DNA of 64,000 nt, taken from the NCBI GenBank assembly GCA_963782555.1, contig CAWAKB010000001.1, forward strand, positions 1-64,000, read 5' to 3'. The position numbers and the translations under genes were made by a program. A model generated the notes under the pieces. That model saw only the letters and a program-made list of their open reading frames with translations, did not search any database and had not been told where the DNA came from. Position 1 is the stretch's first letter; each line of letters opens with the position of its first letter. Shown piece by piece: positions 12,187-20,595 of this stretch. The stretch comes from Hyphomicrobium_A sp963782555 (lineage in GTDB: Bacteria; Pseudomonadota; Alphaproteobacteria; Rhizobiales; Hyphomicrobiaceae).

Positions 12187-13776
12187 CTAGCCGAGCTGGC
12201 CGAGGGCGAGGGCCGCCAGGCTCAGCGCGATGATCCAGAGCGCGATGCGGCCCCACCGCGTCCTCCGGGCCTCCTCGAGGGCAAGCGAGCGCACCGTCTC
12301 CTCGTCGAGCCGGAAGCCGGAGCGGGCCATCTCAGCGAGCGCTACCGCTGTCGTCTGGCCTTGGGTCAGGAGGGCCGGCAGATCGGCTAGCACCTGACCC
12401 ACTGCCGACGCCCCCTCGCCAGCCTCGCGCAGTCGCCCGATGGGGCCCAGGTTCTCCTCAATCCACTGGCGCGCGATTGGCTCGGCCGCGCTCCACATGT
12501 TGAGCCCGGGGTCGAGCCCGCGGGCGACGCCCTCGACCACCACCATGGTCTTCTGCAGCAAGATCAGCTCGGGCCGGGTCTGCATGTCGAAGACCTCGGT
12601 GTAAGCGAAGAGCTGACCGAGGAGATCTGCCATGGAGATCTCCTCTGCCGTACGCCCATGGATCGGCTCGCCGATGGCACGCAGCGCCTGCGCGAAAACC
12701 TCCACGGGGTGGTGCGGCGGCACGTAGCCGGCCCAGAAATGCACTTGTGCCGCCCGCTTGTAGTCGCGGGTGATGAGACCGTAGAGAATCTCGGCAAGGA
12801 ACCGGCGCTCCTTGGCGCCGAGGCGGCCCATGATTCCGAAGTCGACCGCGACGACGCGGCCCTCATAATCGACGAACAGATTGCCCTGGTGCATGTCGGC
12901 GTGAAAGAAGCCGTCGCGCATGGCGTGCTTGAGGAAGGCGCGCATCAGCGTCAGCCCCAGGGCCTTGCGGTTGAACCCGGCTGCTTCCAGCCGGGCGTGG
13001 TCCGATATGGGGATGCCGTCGATCCATTCCACGGTCAGGACGCGCCGCGCAGTGCGCCGCCAGTCGACGGTGGGGACGCGGAAGTCGGGATCGCCTTCGA
13101 TGTTCTCCGCGATCTCCGAGATCGCCGCGGCTTCCAACCGCAGGTCCATTTCGATCTCAGTCGTGCGCCGCAGGGTGTCGACCACGGCAACCGGCTTGAG
13201 GCGCTGTGAGGGGGAATAGAAGCGCTCGATCTGGCGCGCGGCAAAGTAGTAGCTGTCGAGGTCGCGGCGGAAGCGGCGCTCGACGCCGGGACGCAGGATC
13301 TTGACGGCGACCTCACGTCGCCCGCGCTCGTCGATGACAACGGCCTTATGCACCTGGGCGATGGAGGCTGCGGCGACGGCCGGCCCGAACTCGGCGAAAT
13401 GGTCTGCGAGCCGTCCTCCGAGCGCCTGCTCCACCGACTGGCGCGATTTGGCCATGGAGAACGGCGGCAGGTTGTCTTGCAGCTGGGCCAGATCCTGGGC
13501 GAGCTCGGGCCCGATCACGTCGGGACGCGTGGCCAGAAATTGGCCGAGCTTGATGTAGCTCGGGCCCAAGCTGGTCAGGGCGGCGGCGAGGCGCGTTTCG
13601 GGCGCCCCTTTGGCTTGAAAGGGAGCTGCAACCATGCGAATCGGCGCGGTGAGGACGCGTGCCAAACGCAGGGCAAGGGGGATGCTCGTTCCTTGCGGTA
13701 CAAACCGAACGCCGTGCTGGGCAAGGACGAGGCCGGCTCTCGCGAGGCGCAGTGTGTTGGTGAGCGCTGCGGCCAT
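12187..13776 (-). CDS. ubiB: UbiB/ABC1 atypical kinase for ubiquinone biosynthesis
   Basis: About 529 residues. UbiB proteins are membrane-anchored protein-kinase-like ATPases needed for coenzyme Q synthesis. Family signatures: the KxGQ motif (SYIKLGQFLATRPD), VAVKILRPGV with the ATP-binding lysine, EIEMDLRLEAAA, HADMHQGNLFVD (catalytic-loop equivalent) and VAVDFGIMGRL (the DFG equivalent). The last 25 residues form a hydrophobic hairpin consistent with the C-terminal anchor. The start at 13776 (MAAALTNTLRLARAG) fits the family N-terminus better than the basic extension that opens at 13890. It is not next to ubiE, unlike in enterics. Confidence 0.9.
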   Translation of the reverse strand: MAAALTNTLRLARAGLVLAQHGVRFVPQGTSIPLALRLARVLTAPIRMVAAPFQAKGAPETRLAAALTSLGPSYIKLGQFLATRPDVIGPELAQDLAQLQDNLPPFSMAKSRQSVEQALGGRLADHFAEFGPAVAAASIAQVHKAVVIDERGRREVAVKILRPGVERRFRRDLDSYYFAARQIERFYSPSQRLKPVAVVDTLRRTTEIEMDLRLEAAAISEIAENIEGDPDFRVPTVDWRRTARRVLTVEWIDGIPISDHARLEAAGFNRKALGLTLMRAFLKHAMRDGFFHADMHQGNLFVDYEGRVVAVDFGIMGRLGAKERRFLAEILYGLITRDYKRAAQVHFWAGYVPPHHPVEVFAQALRAIGEPIHGRTAEEISMADLLGQLFAYTEVFDMQTRPELILLQKTMVVVEGVARGLDPGLNMWSAAEPIARQWIEENLGPIGRLREAGEGASAVGQVLADLPALLTQGQTTAVALAEMARSGFRLDEETVRSLALEEARRTRWGRIALWIIALSLAALALGQLG

Positions 13777-14136
13777 GAATTGAGGAGAGGTCTCGTGGTT
13801 GGGCCCGGCAAATCCGGCTGCGCGGCAGATTGCGCGGTTGGAGGAATGGGTCAAGTGTCTCCTGCGGCGGGCCTTTCCGCGCAGGCTCATTCGCGCCGGT
13901 CGTGCGCAGCAGGATAGAAGCCGGGCCGAACTGCGTTCAACATAAACTGCGAAAAAGGGTTATGTATGTGATGTTGTTTGTTCGCGGAAACGCGCACGGA
14001 AAAAAGAGAAGCATTTTCTTAGCGTATTTCGATGGAACATTTGTTGGCTTGAGCTTCACTGTGGGGGCAGACTCGTACGGTCGGCCGGTCAGGACCGTGC
14101 CGATGTGGCGTTTTCGGCATAGGCGGAGAGTTGGCT
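13777..14136. other. Divergent intergenic region, no gene seen
   Basis: This gap lies between ubiB and the response-regulator gene, transcribed in opposite directions. It includes the possible 5' extension of ubiB up to 13890. The stretch 13945-14040 is distinctly AT-rich for this genome (for example AAAAAGGGTTATGTATG), as expected for promoters. No RNA gene or strong hairpin was recognised. Confidence 0.45.
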
Positions 14137-14820
14137 GTGCCAGCTAGCATTTTGATTGTTGATGATCATCCGCTCTTCGTCGAAGCGCTGAAGCTCGTCA
14201 TTCAGAATGCCTTCCCCGATGCTCTCGTTTCCGAGGCAACCTCCATCGATTCGGCGCGCACAACGCTCGAGAAGAGCGGCCCCTTTGATATGGTTCTGCT
14301 CGACCTGTCGATGCCGGGGACGCGCGGCCTCGACGGTCTGATTGAGCTCCGAACCCGGCATCCGAGGCTGCCGATCGTGGTCGTCTCGGCATTGGAGGAT
14401 CATCGTATCATTCACGAGGTCATGAGTTGCGGAGCGGCAGGCTTCATTTCGAAATCGACGCGCGGCTCTGAGCTCGGACACGCCGTGCGGGAGGTCATGG
14501 CCGGCTCCGTCGTCCTGCCCAAAGGGTATCAGCCCCCGCAAGCGAACGGGCCGGCATCCGGCACCACCGATCTGACGGCCCGACTTGCCACTCTCACGCC
14601 GCAGCAGGTGCGCGTGCTGCATATGCTGCGCCAGGGCTTGCTCAACAAGCAGATCGCCTTCGATCTCGGCGTGGGAGAGACTACCGTCAAGGCGCACGTG
14701 TCGGAGATTCTGAGGAAGCTCAAGGTTTCCTCGCGTACGCAAGCGGTCATCGAGGCCGCGAAAATTGATTTCGATACGATCCTCGCCCAGTCCCCCAGCG
14801 ACGAGCACGAGCCTCACTGA
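14137..14820 (+). CDS. NarL/LuxR-type response regulator
   Basis: 227 residues. An N-terminal receiver domain (about 1-120) has the acidic pocket in ILIVDDHPLF, the phospho-acceptor aspartate in MVLLDLSMPG, and the conserved lysine in FISKS. The C-terminal GerE/LuxR helix-turn-helix (about 150-212) reads LTPQQVRVLHMLRQGLLNKQ and VGETTVKAHVSEILRKL. GTG at 14137 is favoured because GGAGAG ends six bases upstream; a TTG at 14131 would sit directly on that site. It converges on the hybrid histidine kinase gene, stops 24 bases apart, and is the likely output partner of that kinase and its NosP sensor. Confidence 0.85.
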   Translation: MPASILIVDDHPLFVEALKLVIQNAFPDALVSEATSIDSARTTLEKSGPFDMVLLDLSMPGTRGLDGLIELRTRHPRLPIVVVSALEDHRIIHEVMSCGAAGFISKSTRGSELGHAVREVMAGSVVLPKGYQPPQANGPASGTTDLTARLATLTPQQVRVLHMLRQGLLNKQIAFDLGVGETTVKAHVSEILRKLKVSSRTQAVIEAAKIDFDTILAQSPSDEHEPH

Positions 14821-14844
14821 AGCCTTCTGTTGCGGCCTGGACGT

Positions 14845-16227
14845 TCACATCCCGTTTCTTGCGATGAGGTGGGCCATCAAGGCGCGCAATTCGGCGGGCT
14901 TGACCGGCTTCATGAGCAGCTCGCAGTCCGCCGCGCGCACCTGATCGGCGACGGCGCCGGAGTGGTCGGCGGTGATGATGATGGCGGGAAGCGTGCGATC
15001 GGCGACGGCCGCGCGCAGCTTCGTGACCGCAGTAAGGCCGCATGTGCCGCCGTCGAGGTGATAGTCGACAAGCAGGATGTCGGGTCGAATGCCGCTTTCG
15101 ATCAAACCATCAAGATCGTTGAGGCCGCGCAAAAGAGTGGCGTTGCACTCCCAATGCTCAAGCAGAGACTGCATGGCCTCGAGCACGGAGCCGTCGTTGT
15201 CGATCACGATGGCCTTGGCGCCTGACAGCCCGTAGGGACGGCTATGGGTCGTCGGCACGGGCTGAGCGGCGGCATAGTAGACCGTCCCGGCAAAGGGCGC
15301 GGTGATGGAAAAACGAGTTCCGTGACCGATGCGCGAGCAAAGACCGACCGAATGGCCGAGCGCCTCGGACATGCGCTGCACGATGGAAAGGCCGAGACCG
15401 AAGCCACCGACCGTGGCGCGGTCTGCATCTGGCCCGCGCTGGAACTCCTCGAAGATCGATTTGCGCTCCGCAGGTGGTATGCCGGGGCCCGTGTCCCAGA
15501 CCTCTATGCGAACGTCGGGACCGCAGCGGCGTGCGGCGAGCATGATGCCGCCGATTTGGGTGTATTGCACAGCGTTGGCGATCAGATTCTGTAAGATGCG
15601 GCGCAGCATCGGCGGATCCGACATCACGGCCAGATCGCTGTGGCGCCATTTGAAGGTGAGGCTCTTGGCCCGGGCGAGCGGCTCGATATCAACGACGAGC
15701 GAGGCGAAAAGCTCGCCCAGCGGAACGAGCCGCACGGACGGCGTGATGACGCCGGCCTCGAGCTTGGAAATGTCGAGGATGGATCTTAGGAGCTCCTCGA
15801 TGGTGGTGAGCGCGTGCTCGATTCTGCCGGCGAGGCGCCGGTGCTGCTCGGAGCCGTTGTGGTCAGCGAGGGCGCCGGCCGAGAGCCGGGCGGCGTGCAG
15901 CGGCTGCAGAAGGTCGTGGCCGACGGCGGTGAAGAAACGCGTCTTGAAGCGATTGGCACGTTCGGAAGCGTCCCGCGCCTTCGTCAGCTCGTCATTGGTC
16001 CGCTCGAGCCGCGACAGCGCGGTCTTGAGCTCCTCCGTCCTGACGCGCACCTGGCCTTCGAGCATGATGGCGGTCTGGAACAGCGAGTAGGCGTTGGCCT
16101 GCTGGTCCATCGACTTTTCAACGCGCTGCATGAGCGCGGCGTTGATCTTCTTCAGCTTGGTGAGCTGGCGCTCCAAATCTTCCGGCCGCGCGCCTGCATG
16201 CAGTTGTGCGAGCAGTTGCTCAATCAT
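14845..16227 (-). CDS. Hybrid sensor histidine kinase, NahK-like
   Basis: 460 residues. An N-terminal coiled coil (about 15-95) leads into a dimerisation/phospho-acceptor helix with the H-box GHDLLQPLHAARLSAGAL, the DLLQPL variant typical of NahK/ErcS'-type kinases. ATPase boxes follow: N-box LIANAVQYT, G1 WDTGPGIP, G2 GGFGLGLSIV. A C-terminal receiver (about 335-455) has DILLVDYHLDGG as the phospho-site. No transmembrane segments, so it is cytosolic. Its ATG overlaps the stop of the FIST gene (TGATG), implying coupled synthesis. Family knowledge: NosP associates with such kinases and inhibits them when NO is bound. No PAS domain is visible, unlike Pseudomonas NahK. Confidence 0.85.
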   Translation of the reverse strand: MIEQLLAQLHAGARPEDLERQLTKLKKINAALMQRVEKSMDQQANAYSLFQTAIMLEGQVRVRTEELKTALSRLERTNDELTKARDASERANRFKTRFFTAVGHDLLQPLHAARLSAGALADHNGSEQHRRLAGRIEHALTTIEELLRSILDISKLEAGVITPSVRLVPLGELFASLVVDIEPLARAKSLTFKWRHSDLAVMSDPPMLRRILQNLIANAVQYTQIGGIMLAARRCGPDVRIEVWDTGPGIPPAERKSIFEEFQRGPDADRATVGGFGLGLSIVQRMSEALGHSVGLCSRIGHGTRFSITAPFAGTVYYAAAQPVPTTHSRPYGLSGAKAIVIDNDGSVLEAMQSLLEHWECNATLLRGLNDLDGLIESGIRPDILLVDYHLDGGTCGLTAVTKLRAAVADRTLPAIIITADHSGAVADQVRAADCELLMKPVKPAELRALMAHLIARNGM

Positions 16228-17396
16228 CAGGTCCCCGTCGTGCGCTGGCCGAAAGCAATGCCGGTCAAGGTTTGGTTGAGGTGCATTGCATTGAACTGCT
16301 CCCCATAGGTATGAAACCCTGCGACCGAGTACTTTCGATAAAGGTCGTCCATCTGATGGCGGATCTGGCGCGTCTCGGCATCCAGGCGGCGAAGGATGCA
16401 GTCGAATCCGACGACGAGATCGATCCCCCCCATCTTCGCGTCGATGTCCTCGAGCACTCTCGCGGTCGAGCGCAGCATGTCCTGGGGACGAGCAACCGTG
16501 AGCACGAGACCCTCGTCAATGGCGCAGAAGAAGGAGAGGCTGCCGTCAGGGTTCATGTTGCGAATGGAACGGCAGTAGTAGTCGCCTCCGACCTTCACCA
16601 CGAGCGGATAGGAGGCGAAGCTGAAGGGCCCGAGATCGTTGGGCAGCAGGCCGATCGCAGCCGCATACTCCCTTGAGGCCAACTCGCCGTTGAGCTCGTG
16701 CACGATACGGTTCTTCGCATCCGCGGCCGTTACGACGAGCTTGATCGGTGTCGGCTCGAAGTTCTGCGTTTTGAAAACGCAGAACGGATAGTCGCTTTCG
16801 ATCATCATCAGGATCGCCGCACGCTGCGCCACGCGGCCATTGTGGATCATCGCCGTGCGCTCGAATGCGAGGCCATCACCGGCCGAGCCGCCGATGAGTT
16901 GGATGTCGTCGATCGCCCAATGGATCGCCGCGACGATGGATTCCTCGACGTTGGAAAGCCCGTCGACCAGCAGGAGCGCGAACACATTGCCCTTGTCCAA
17001 TCGCTGCGGCTGCTTGGCGATCTGCGACTTCAAGCGGCGCACGGTGTCGGTCGCCCTCTCCACGCCGAAACGATCGATATCGCAGATGAGGTCGCTGTGA
17101 ACGCGGAAGCCGTCGTGGGGGAAGGCGATGAGCATGACGCCGCCCTCCATCATGCCGGCCGGCCCGATCTCTCCCGCCGTCGAGCAGCCCGAAACCGGCA
17201 CCCCGGGGAAGGCTTCGCTGAGCGCGTCCGCGAGCGCTTGCGGGTCGTGCTCCATGGCGAAAAAGGCAATGATATGCTGGAAATCGGCGCTGCCCAGCCT
17301 GGCCCTCAGCTCGCCGACGGCATCGCGCGTAGACGCAAGCGCACTTGCCGCGACTTCAATGCCGCAAGAGCTGCTCGACGCAAGTGCCTGGGACAC
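16227..17396 (-). CDS. FIST-domain sensor, probable NosP nitric oxide sensor
   Basis: 389 residues with FIST_N followed by FIST_C. Landmarks: PGVPVSGCSTAGEIGPAGM and LLLVDGLSNVEESIV in the N-half, IQLIGGSAGDGLAFERT in the middle, NELNGELASREYA-like and SFFCAIDEGLVL in the C-half, ending AGFHTYGEQFNAMHLNQT. FIST proteins coupled to a hybrid kinase of the NahK type are NosP haem-based NO sensors, known in Pseudomonas, Legionella and Vibrio. Here the junction with the kinase is a one-base overlap. No signal peptide; cytoplasmic. Haem binding is inferred from family and context. A cyclic-di-GMP PilZ gene lies just upstream on the same strand. Confidence 0.85.
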   Translation of the reverse strand: MSQALASSSSCGIEVAASALASTRDAVGELRARLGSADFQHIIAFFAMEHDPQALADALSEAFPGVPVSGCSTAGEIGPAGMMEGGVMLIAFPHDGFRVHSDLICDIDRFGVERATDTVRRLKSQIAKQPQRLDKGNVFALLLVDGLSNVEESIVAAIHWAIDDIQLIGGSAGDGLAFERTAMIHNGRVAQRAAILMMIESDYPFCVFKTQNFEPTPIKLVVTAADAKNRIVHELNGELASREYAAAIGLLPNDLGPFSFASYPLVVKVGGDYYCRSIRNMNPDGSLSFFCAIDEGLVLTVARPQDMLRSTARVLEDIDAKMGGIDLVVGFDCILRRLDAETRQIRHQMDDLYRKYSVAGFHTYGEQFNAMHLNQTLTGIAFGQRTTGT

Positions 17397-17547
17397 GAGG
17401 CTGTTACCTCCAAGGCCGTTTGTCTTCTTCTATCAGATCCAAACCACGAGCTGGGTCAAGTTGTGCCCATTCATGCGTCTTTGACGCAATGCGAAAGGGC
17501 GCCGGACTGCTGTCACCGCCCGGGCGAGCCGTCGTGAAGGCGAGCTG

Positions 17548-18429
17548 TCAGCCTGAAAGCAGGGGGTCATTGGGCAGGAGCGTCCTGGAGAAGCGAACAC
17601 CCGCTGACGTGCCGTTGCACCAGACCACCACGCCGGTGAAGCGGCGACCGCTCGGGAGCTCGATCAGGACGAGGCTCTTGGGCAGCAGCTGGGGTACGCG
17701 CTCGAGGCCGAAGCCGCCCTGCGATACATCCCTGACGAAGGCCTGCGCTTGCGTGCGATTGTAGGTGAGCGTGCAGGGCTGACAGATCGTGCGACGCGCG
17801 GTTCGCCGGCGCTGGGGAAGATCCGGGATGGAGATATTGCCCTGTTCGTCGAGGCAAGGTGAGCTACCGCGGGCAGCCTGCTGCAGCAGGTCGATCAGAA
17901 CCTCGGAGTTGCTGGTGTATTGCGAAGGCAGATGCCCGAGATAACCATGCAGCTGCCGCACCGCGACGAGCGCGTCCTCGCACGCCCGCCGCCAGGAATT
18001 GCTCAATGGAAGCAAGTGCAGTGCCGAGGCGCGTTCCGTGCCGATATGGTTCGCGTCTGCGAAGTACTGGTCGAGCGCGATGCGTGCGGGCGCCAAGTCG
18101 TCGAAGAAGTCACTAATGACGCCGAGCGTGTCCTCATCGAGGTCCGTTTCGAGCATACCGTTCCGCAAGACGGAGATCAGAGCGGGCTCGCGCGGCACGA
18201 AGGGTTTGAGCGTAGCCTCGCTCTTGTCCGCATTCTCACGCTTGAAGGCGTTAATGGCGCTCGTGATTGTGGCCGTCAGCAACGCTGCCGAGTGCGTCTC
18301 GCACACGAACGCCTCGAGGATGGGCATGCTGGAATCGGGGAGCTCGAGGTGAGGCGGCTCCTCGTGCACCACCGGCACCGCGCTCTCCCCATGAAACCTG
18401 GAGCGGTAGGATCTGCGAAACGAATGCAC
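17548..18429 (-). CDS. PilZ-domain protein (cyclic-di-GMP binding)
   Basis: 293 residues. The last 85 or so form a PilZ domain: the arginine motif RRRTARRTICQP is followed about 30 residues later by FVRDVSQGGFGLE (D-x-S-x-x-G), the two cyclic-di-GMP binding signatures. The N-terminal 200 residues are predicted helical and not recognised; they may be a sensory or partner-binding region. The gene precedes nosP on the same strand by 151 bases, so NO sensing and cyclic-di-GMP response may be co-regulated; this is inference. The start codon gives a basic N-terminus (MHSFRRSYRSR). No signal peptide. Confidence 0.8.
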   Translation of the reverse strand: MHSFRRSYRSRFHGESAVPVVHEEPPHLELPDSSMPILEAFVCETHSAALLTATITSAINAFKRENADKSEATLKPFVPREPALISVLRNGMLETDLDEDTLGVISDFFDDLAPARIALDQYFADANHIGTERASALHLLPLSNSWRRACEDALVAVRQLHGYLGHLPSQYTSNSEVLIDLLQQAARGSSPCLDEQGNISIPDLPQRRRTARRTICQPCTLTYNRTQAQAFVRDVSQGGFGLERVPQLLPKSLVLIELPSGRRFTGVVVWCNGTSAGVRFSRTLLPNDPLLSG

Positions 18430-18592
18430 AGGTGGCTCTGATCATTGTTTACCAATGCAGAAGCGTAGCAAGACAAGGGCTAATGGCGAGTTATCCGTCG
18501 CGCCCGAGATTAAGGGTATCGGGTCGTCTCGATAGGAGCCGGTTGCAGAGTTTCCGCCGTTTTCCGCGGGCCGGAACCGCACGGCCCAGCCC

Positions 18593-20299
18593 CTAGCGCG
18601 TCAAAACGATGAAGTCCGTGTCGTTATCCATCTCATCGCTGCGCGCGTGGTCAGAAACGATTAAGGATGCGCCGGTCCAAACCAGCTCCGACATGCGCTT
18701 GCGCGCCTCGGGGGGAATCTCGATCCGGTCGAGCGCCCCCGCGGCCGTCTCCCGACCGGATGTATCGGTCTTGGCGACCGGCAGCTCGGGTGCGTTCTTT
18801 GCGCGCTTTTGCGAGTGGCTGGGTTTGGACTGGGAGGACTCCGGTGGAATCGAGATGGCCGACCAGCTCATCGCGGAGCCGTCGGGCTCAGCCGCGACGG
18901 CAATGAAGACGTGGGTGCCGAGCGGGCGATCGGGATCACGGATGGTCACCGGCGCCTCATAGACCTCTTTCCAGTCCTGCCGGATGAAGATGCGTCCTTC
19001 CTTCTTGCTCACGAAAATCGAGACGGGTTCCCGCCTGCGATCCGCCTCCTTCAGGGTCTTTACGGCGTCTTTTCTGGCGGCGACCGCGCTCTTCCAGACC
19101 TGCACGGCGCTGAAAGCGGCGGGGGTTTTGACGGCTTCGCGGGCCTGTGCCTCCTCGAGCGCGGCGCGGGCGCCGACGAGCTTTGAGCGGGCGGCGATCT
19201 TTGCTGTCGCCAATGCAGCCTCAGCCGCCGCTTCGGCGCCGGCATCTTTGGGCGCCTCGCTCTTCTGCGGCTCGGGCGCCGGAGCATTGAGCTCGGCGAT
19301 TTTGGCTTGCGCGGCTTCTAAGGCGGCTTTTGCCTTGCTTACATCATCGACCGCCTGGCGCGCTTCGGCTCCGGCCGCCTGGGCGGCTGCGAGCGCCTCT
19401 TTTTCGGCCTGCTCGGCGGCCGCTTTCTCCGCCTTGGCACGCTCTTTCAGTGCAGCAGCGTAGGCGATCGGGTTGAGGAGCTCGCTGCCCGTCCCGTCGG
19501 AAATGGCCGACGTAGCTACGCCGACGCTTGACGGCGTACCCATGCTTGCAAGCTCGAGCCGGATTTCCGGCTCGCGCGAGGCCTGCTGTGTCCCTGGCGG
19601 GGGCTGCATGGTCGGCAACGGAAGAGAGGGGTGCGAGATCTCAAACGGGATTGTGTCTTTGCGCGCCACGACCACCCGCGCGCCCATCTTCGTCATCTTC
19701 CAAAGCTGCGGCGCGAAGGAATAGGGCAGCCGGATGCACCCGTGGGACGCGGGATATCCGGGCACGACGCCAGCGTGCATGGCGACGCCCGACCAAGTGA
19801 TGCGCTGCATCCAGGGCATCGGGGCGCCACTATAGATATTGGAGCGGTGCCACCTTTCCTTGCCGATGATGCTGAAGACGCCCATCGGCGTGCGGTGGCC
19901 GCTCATGCCGGTGGAGACGCGCGAGCGCGCGATGCGGCCGGTGCGATCGTAGACGGAGACGTGCTGATCGCCGATTGAAATGACGAGGTAGACGGGGCCG
20001 GACGGCGCGGCCTCTTTCTTGGTCTCGCTCTTCTTCGCAGCCGTCTCCTGCTCTGAGGACGGCTTGCTGCGCCGAACGGCGCGCCGCTTTGGACGCTTAT
20101 GGTTTTGGTAGCCGAAATAGTTGCCGAAGCCCTGTTGGGCGGCAGCCGGCTGGGCAGCCCCAAAAAGGCCTGCCGTGGCGATGCCGGCCATGACTACAAC
20201 GGCGGCGCATTCCGCCATCTGGCGCGCAAATGCTACGCGCTGAAGAAATCCGCGCACGATCCCTCTCGCTCCCGAATCTTGCTGTTCCCGCAACGCCAT
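18593..20299 (-). CDS. L,D-transpeptidase with long C-terminal extension
   Basis: 568 residues, much longer than a minimal enzyme. After a hydrophobic export segment (about 30-55, ending QPAAAQ) comes a basic linker, then a YkuD domain (about 100-215) with the catalytic signature MHAGVVPGYPASHGCIRLP containing the active-site cysteine. These periplasmic enzymes form 3-3 peptidoglycan cross-links or attach proteins to peptidoglycan. Residues 280-410 are an Ala/Glu/Lys-rich coiled coil. Residues about 425-475 (VSIFVSKKEGRIFIRQDW, then PLGTHVFIAV) look like a second, degenerate YkuD-like sheet without the H-G-C motif. Predicted monocistronic. Confidence 0.85.
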   Translation of the reverse strand: MALREQQDSGARGIVRGFLQRVAFARQMAECAAVVVMAGIATAGLFGAAQPAAAQQGFGNYFGYQNHKRPKRRAVRRSKPSSEQETAAKKSETKKEAAPSGPVYLVISIGDQHVSVYDRTGRIARSRVSTGMSGHRTPMGVFSIIGKERWHRSNIYSGAPMPWMQRITWSGVAMHAGVVPGYPASHGCIRLPYSFAPQLWKMTKMGARVVVARKDTIPFEISHPSLPLPTMQPPPGTQQASREPEIRLELASMGTPSSVGVATSAISDGTGSELLNPIAYAAALKERAKAEKAAAEQAEKEALAAAQAAGAEARQAVDDVSKAKAALEAAQAKIAELNAPAPEPQKSEAPKDAGAEAAAEAALATAKIAARSKLVGARAALEEAQAREAVKTPAAFSAVQVWKSAVAARKDAVKTLKEADRRREPVSIFVSKKEGRIFIRQDWKEVYEAPVTIRDPDRPLGTHVFIAVAAEPDGSAMSWSAISIPPESSQSKPSHSQKRAKNAPELPVAKTDTSGRETAAGALDRIEIPPEARKRMSELVWTGASLIVSDHARSDEMDNDTDFIVLTR

Positions 20300-20595
20300 A
20301 TTCTATAGCGCAAGAGTTAACATCGTGCGCGGACGATCTGGCGATCCCGCTGCAGATGCGGGCCCCGTGTTGCCTCCGCGTCTCCGCTCAAATGACCGGG
20401 AAGGGAAAACCCCCACCGGGTTTCTCCGGCAACAATAAAGGACGAGCTTCGCTGCGGCCATGCGCCCATTGCGGGCGGTGGCGTCGAGGCCCATCTGAGG
20501 TCAAGGGTTTCGCTTGCCCTCGCGCGTGAGGGTCCTCGGCCGATCCACCGGCCATCCCCCTTCCCCGGCGATGAATAAGCAACAAGAACAGCCTC

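Noticed and set aside
20300..20595. Small minus-strand frame between the transpeptidase and efflux genes
   Set aside because: Proline/arginine-rich translation without ribosome-binding site or conserved features; treated as intergenic.
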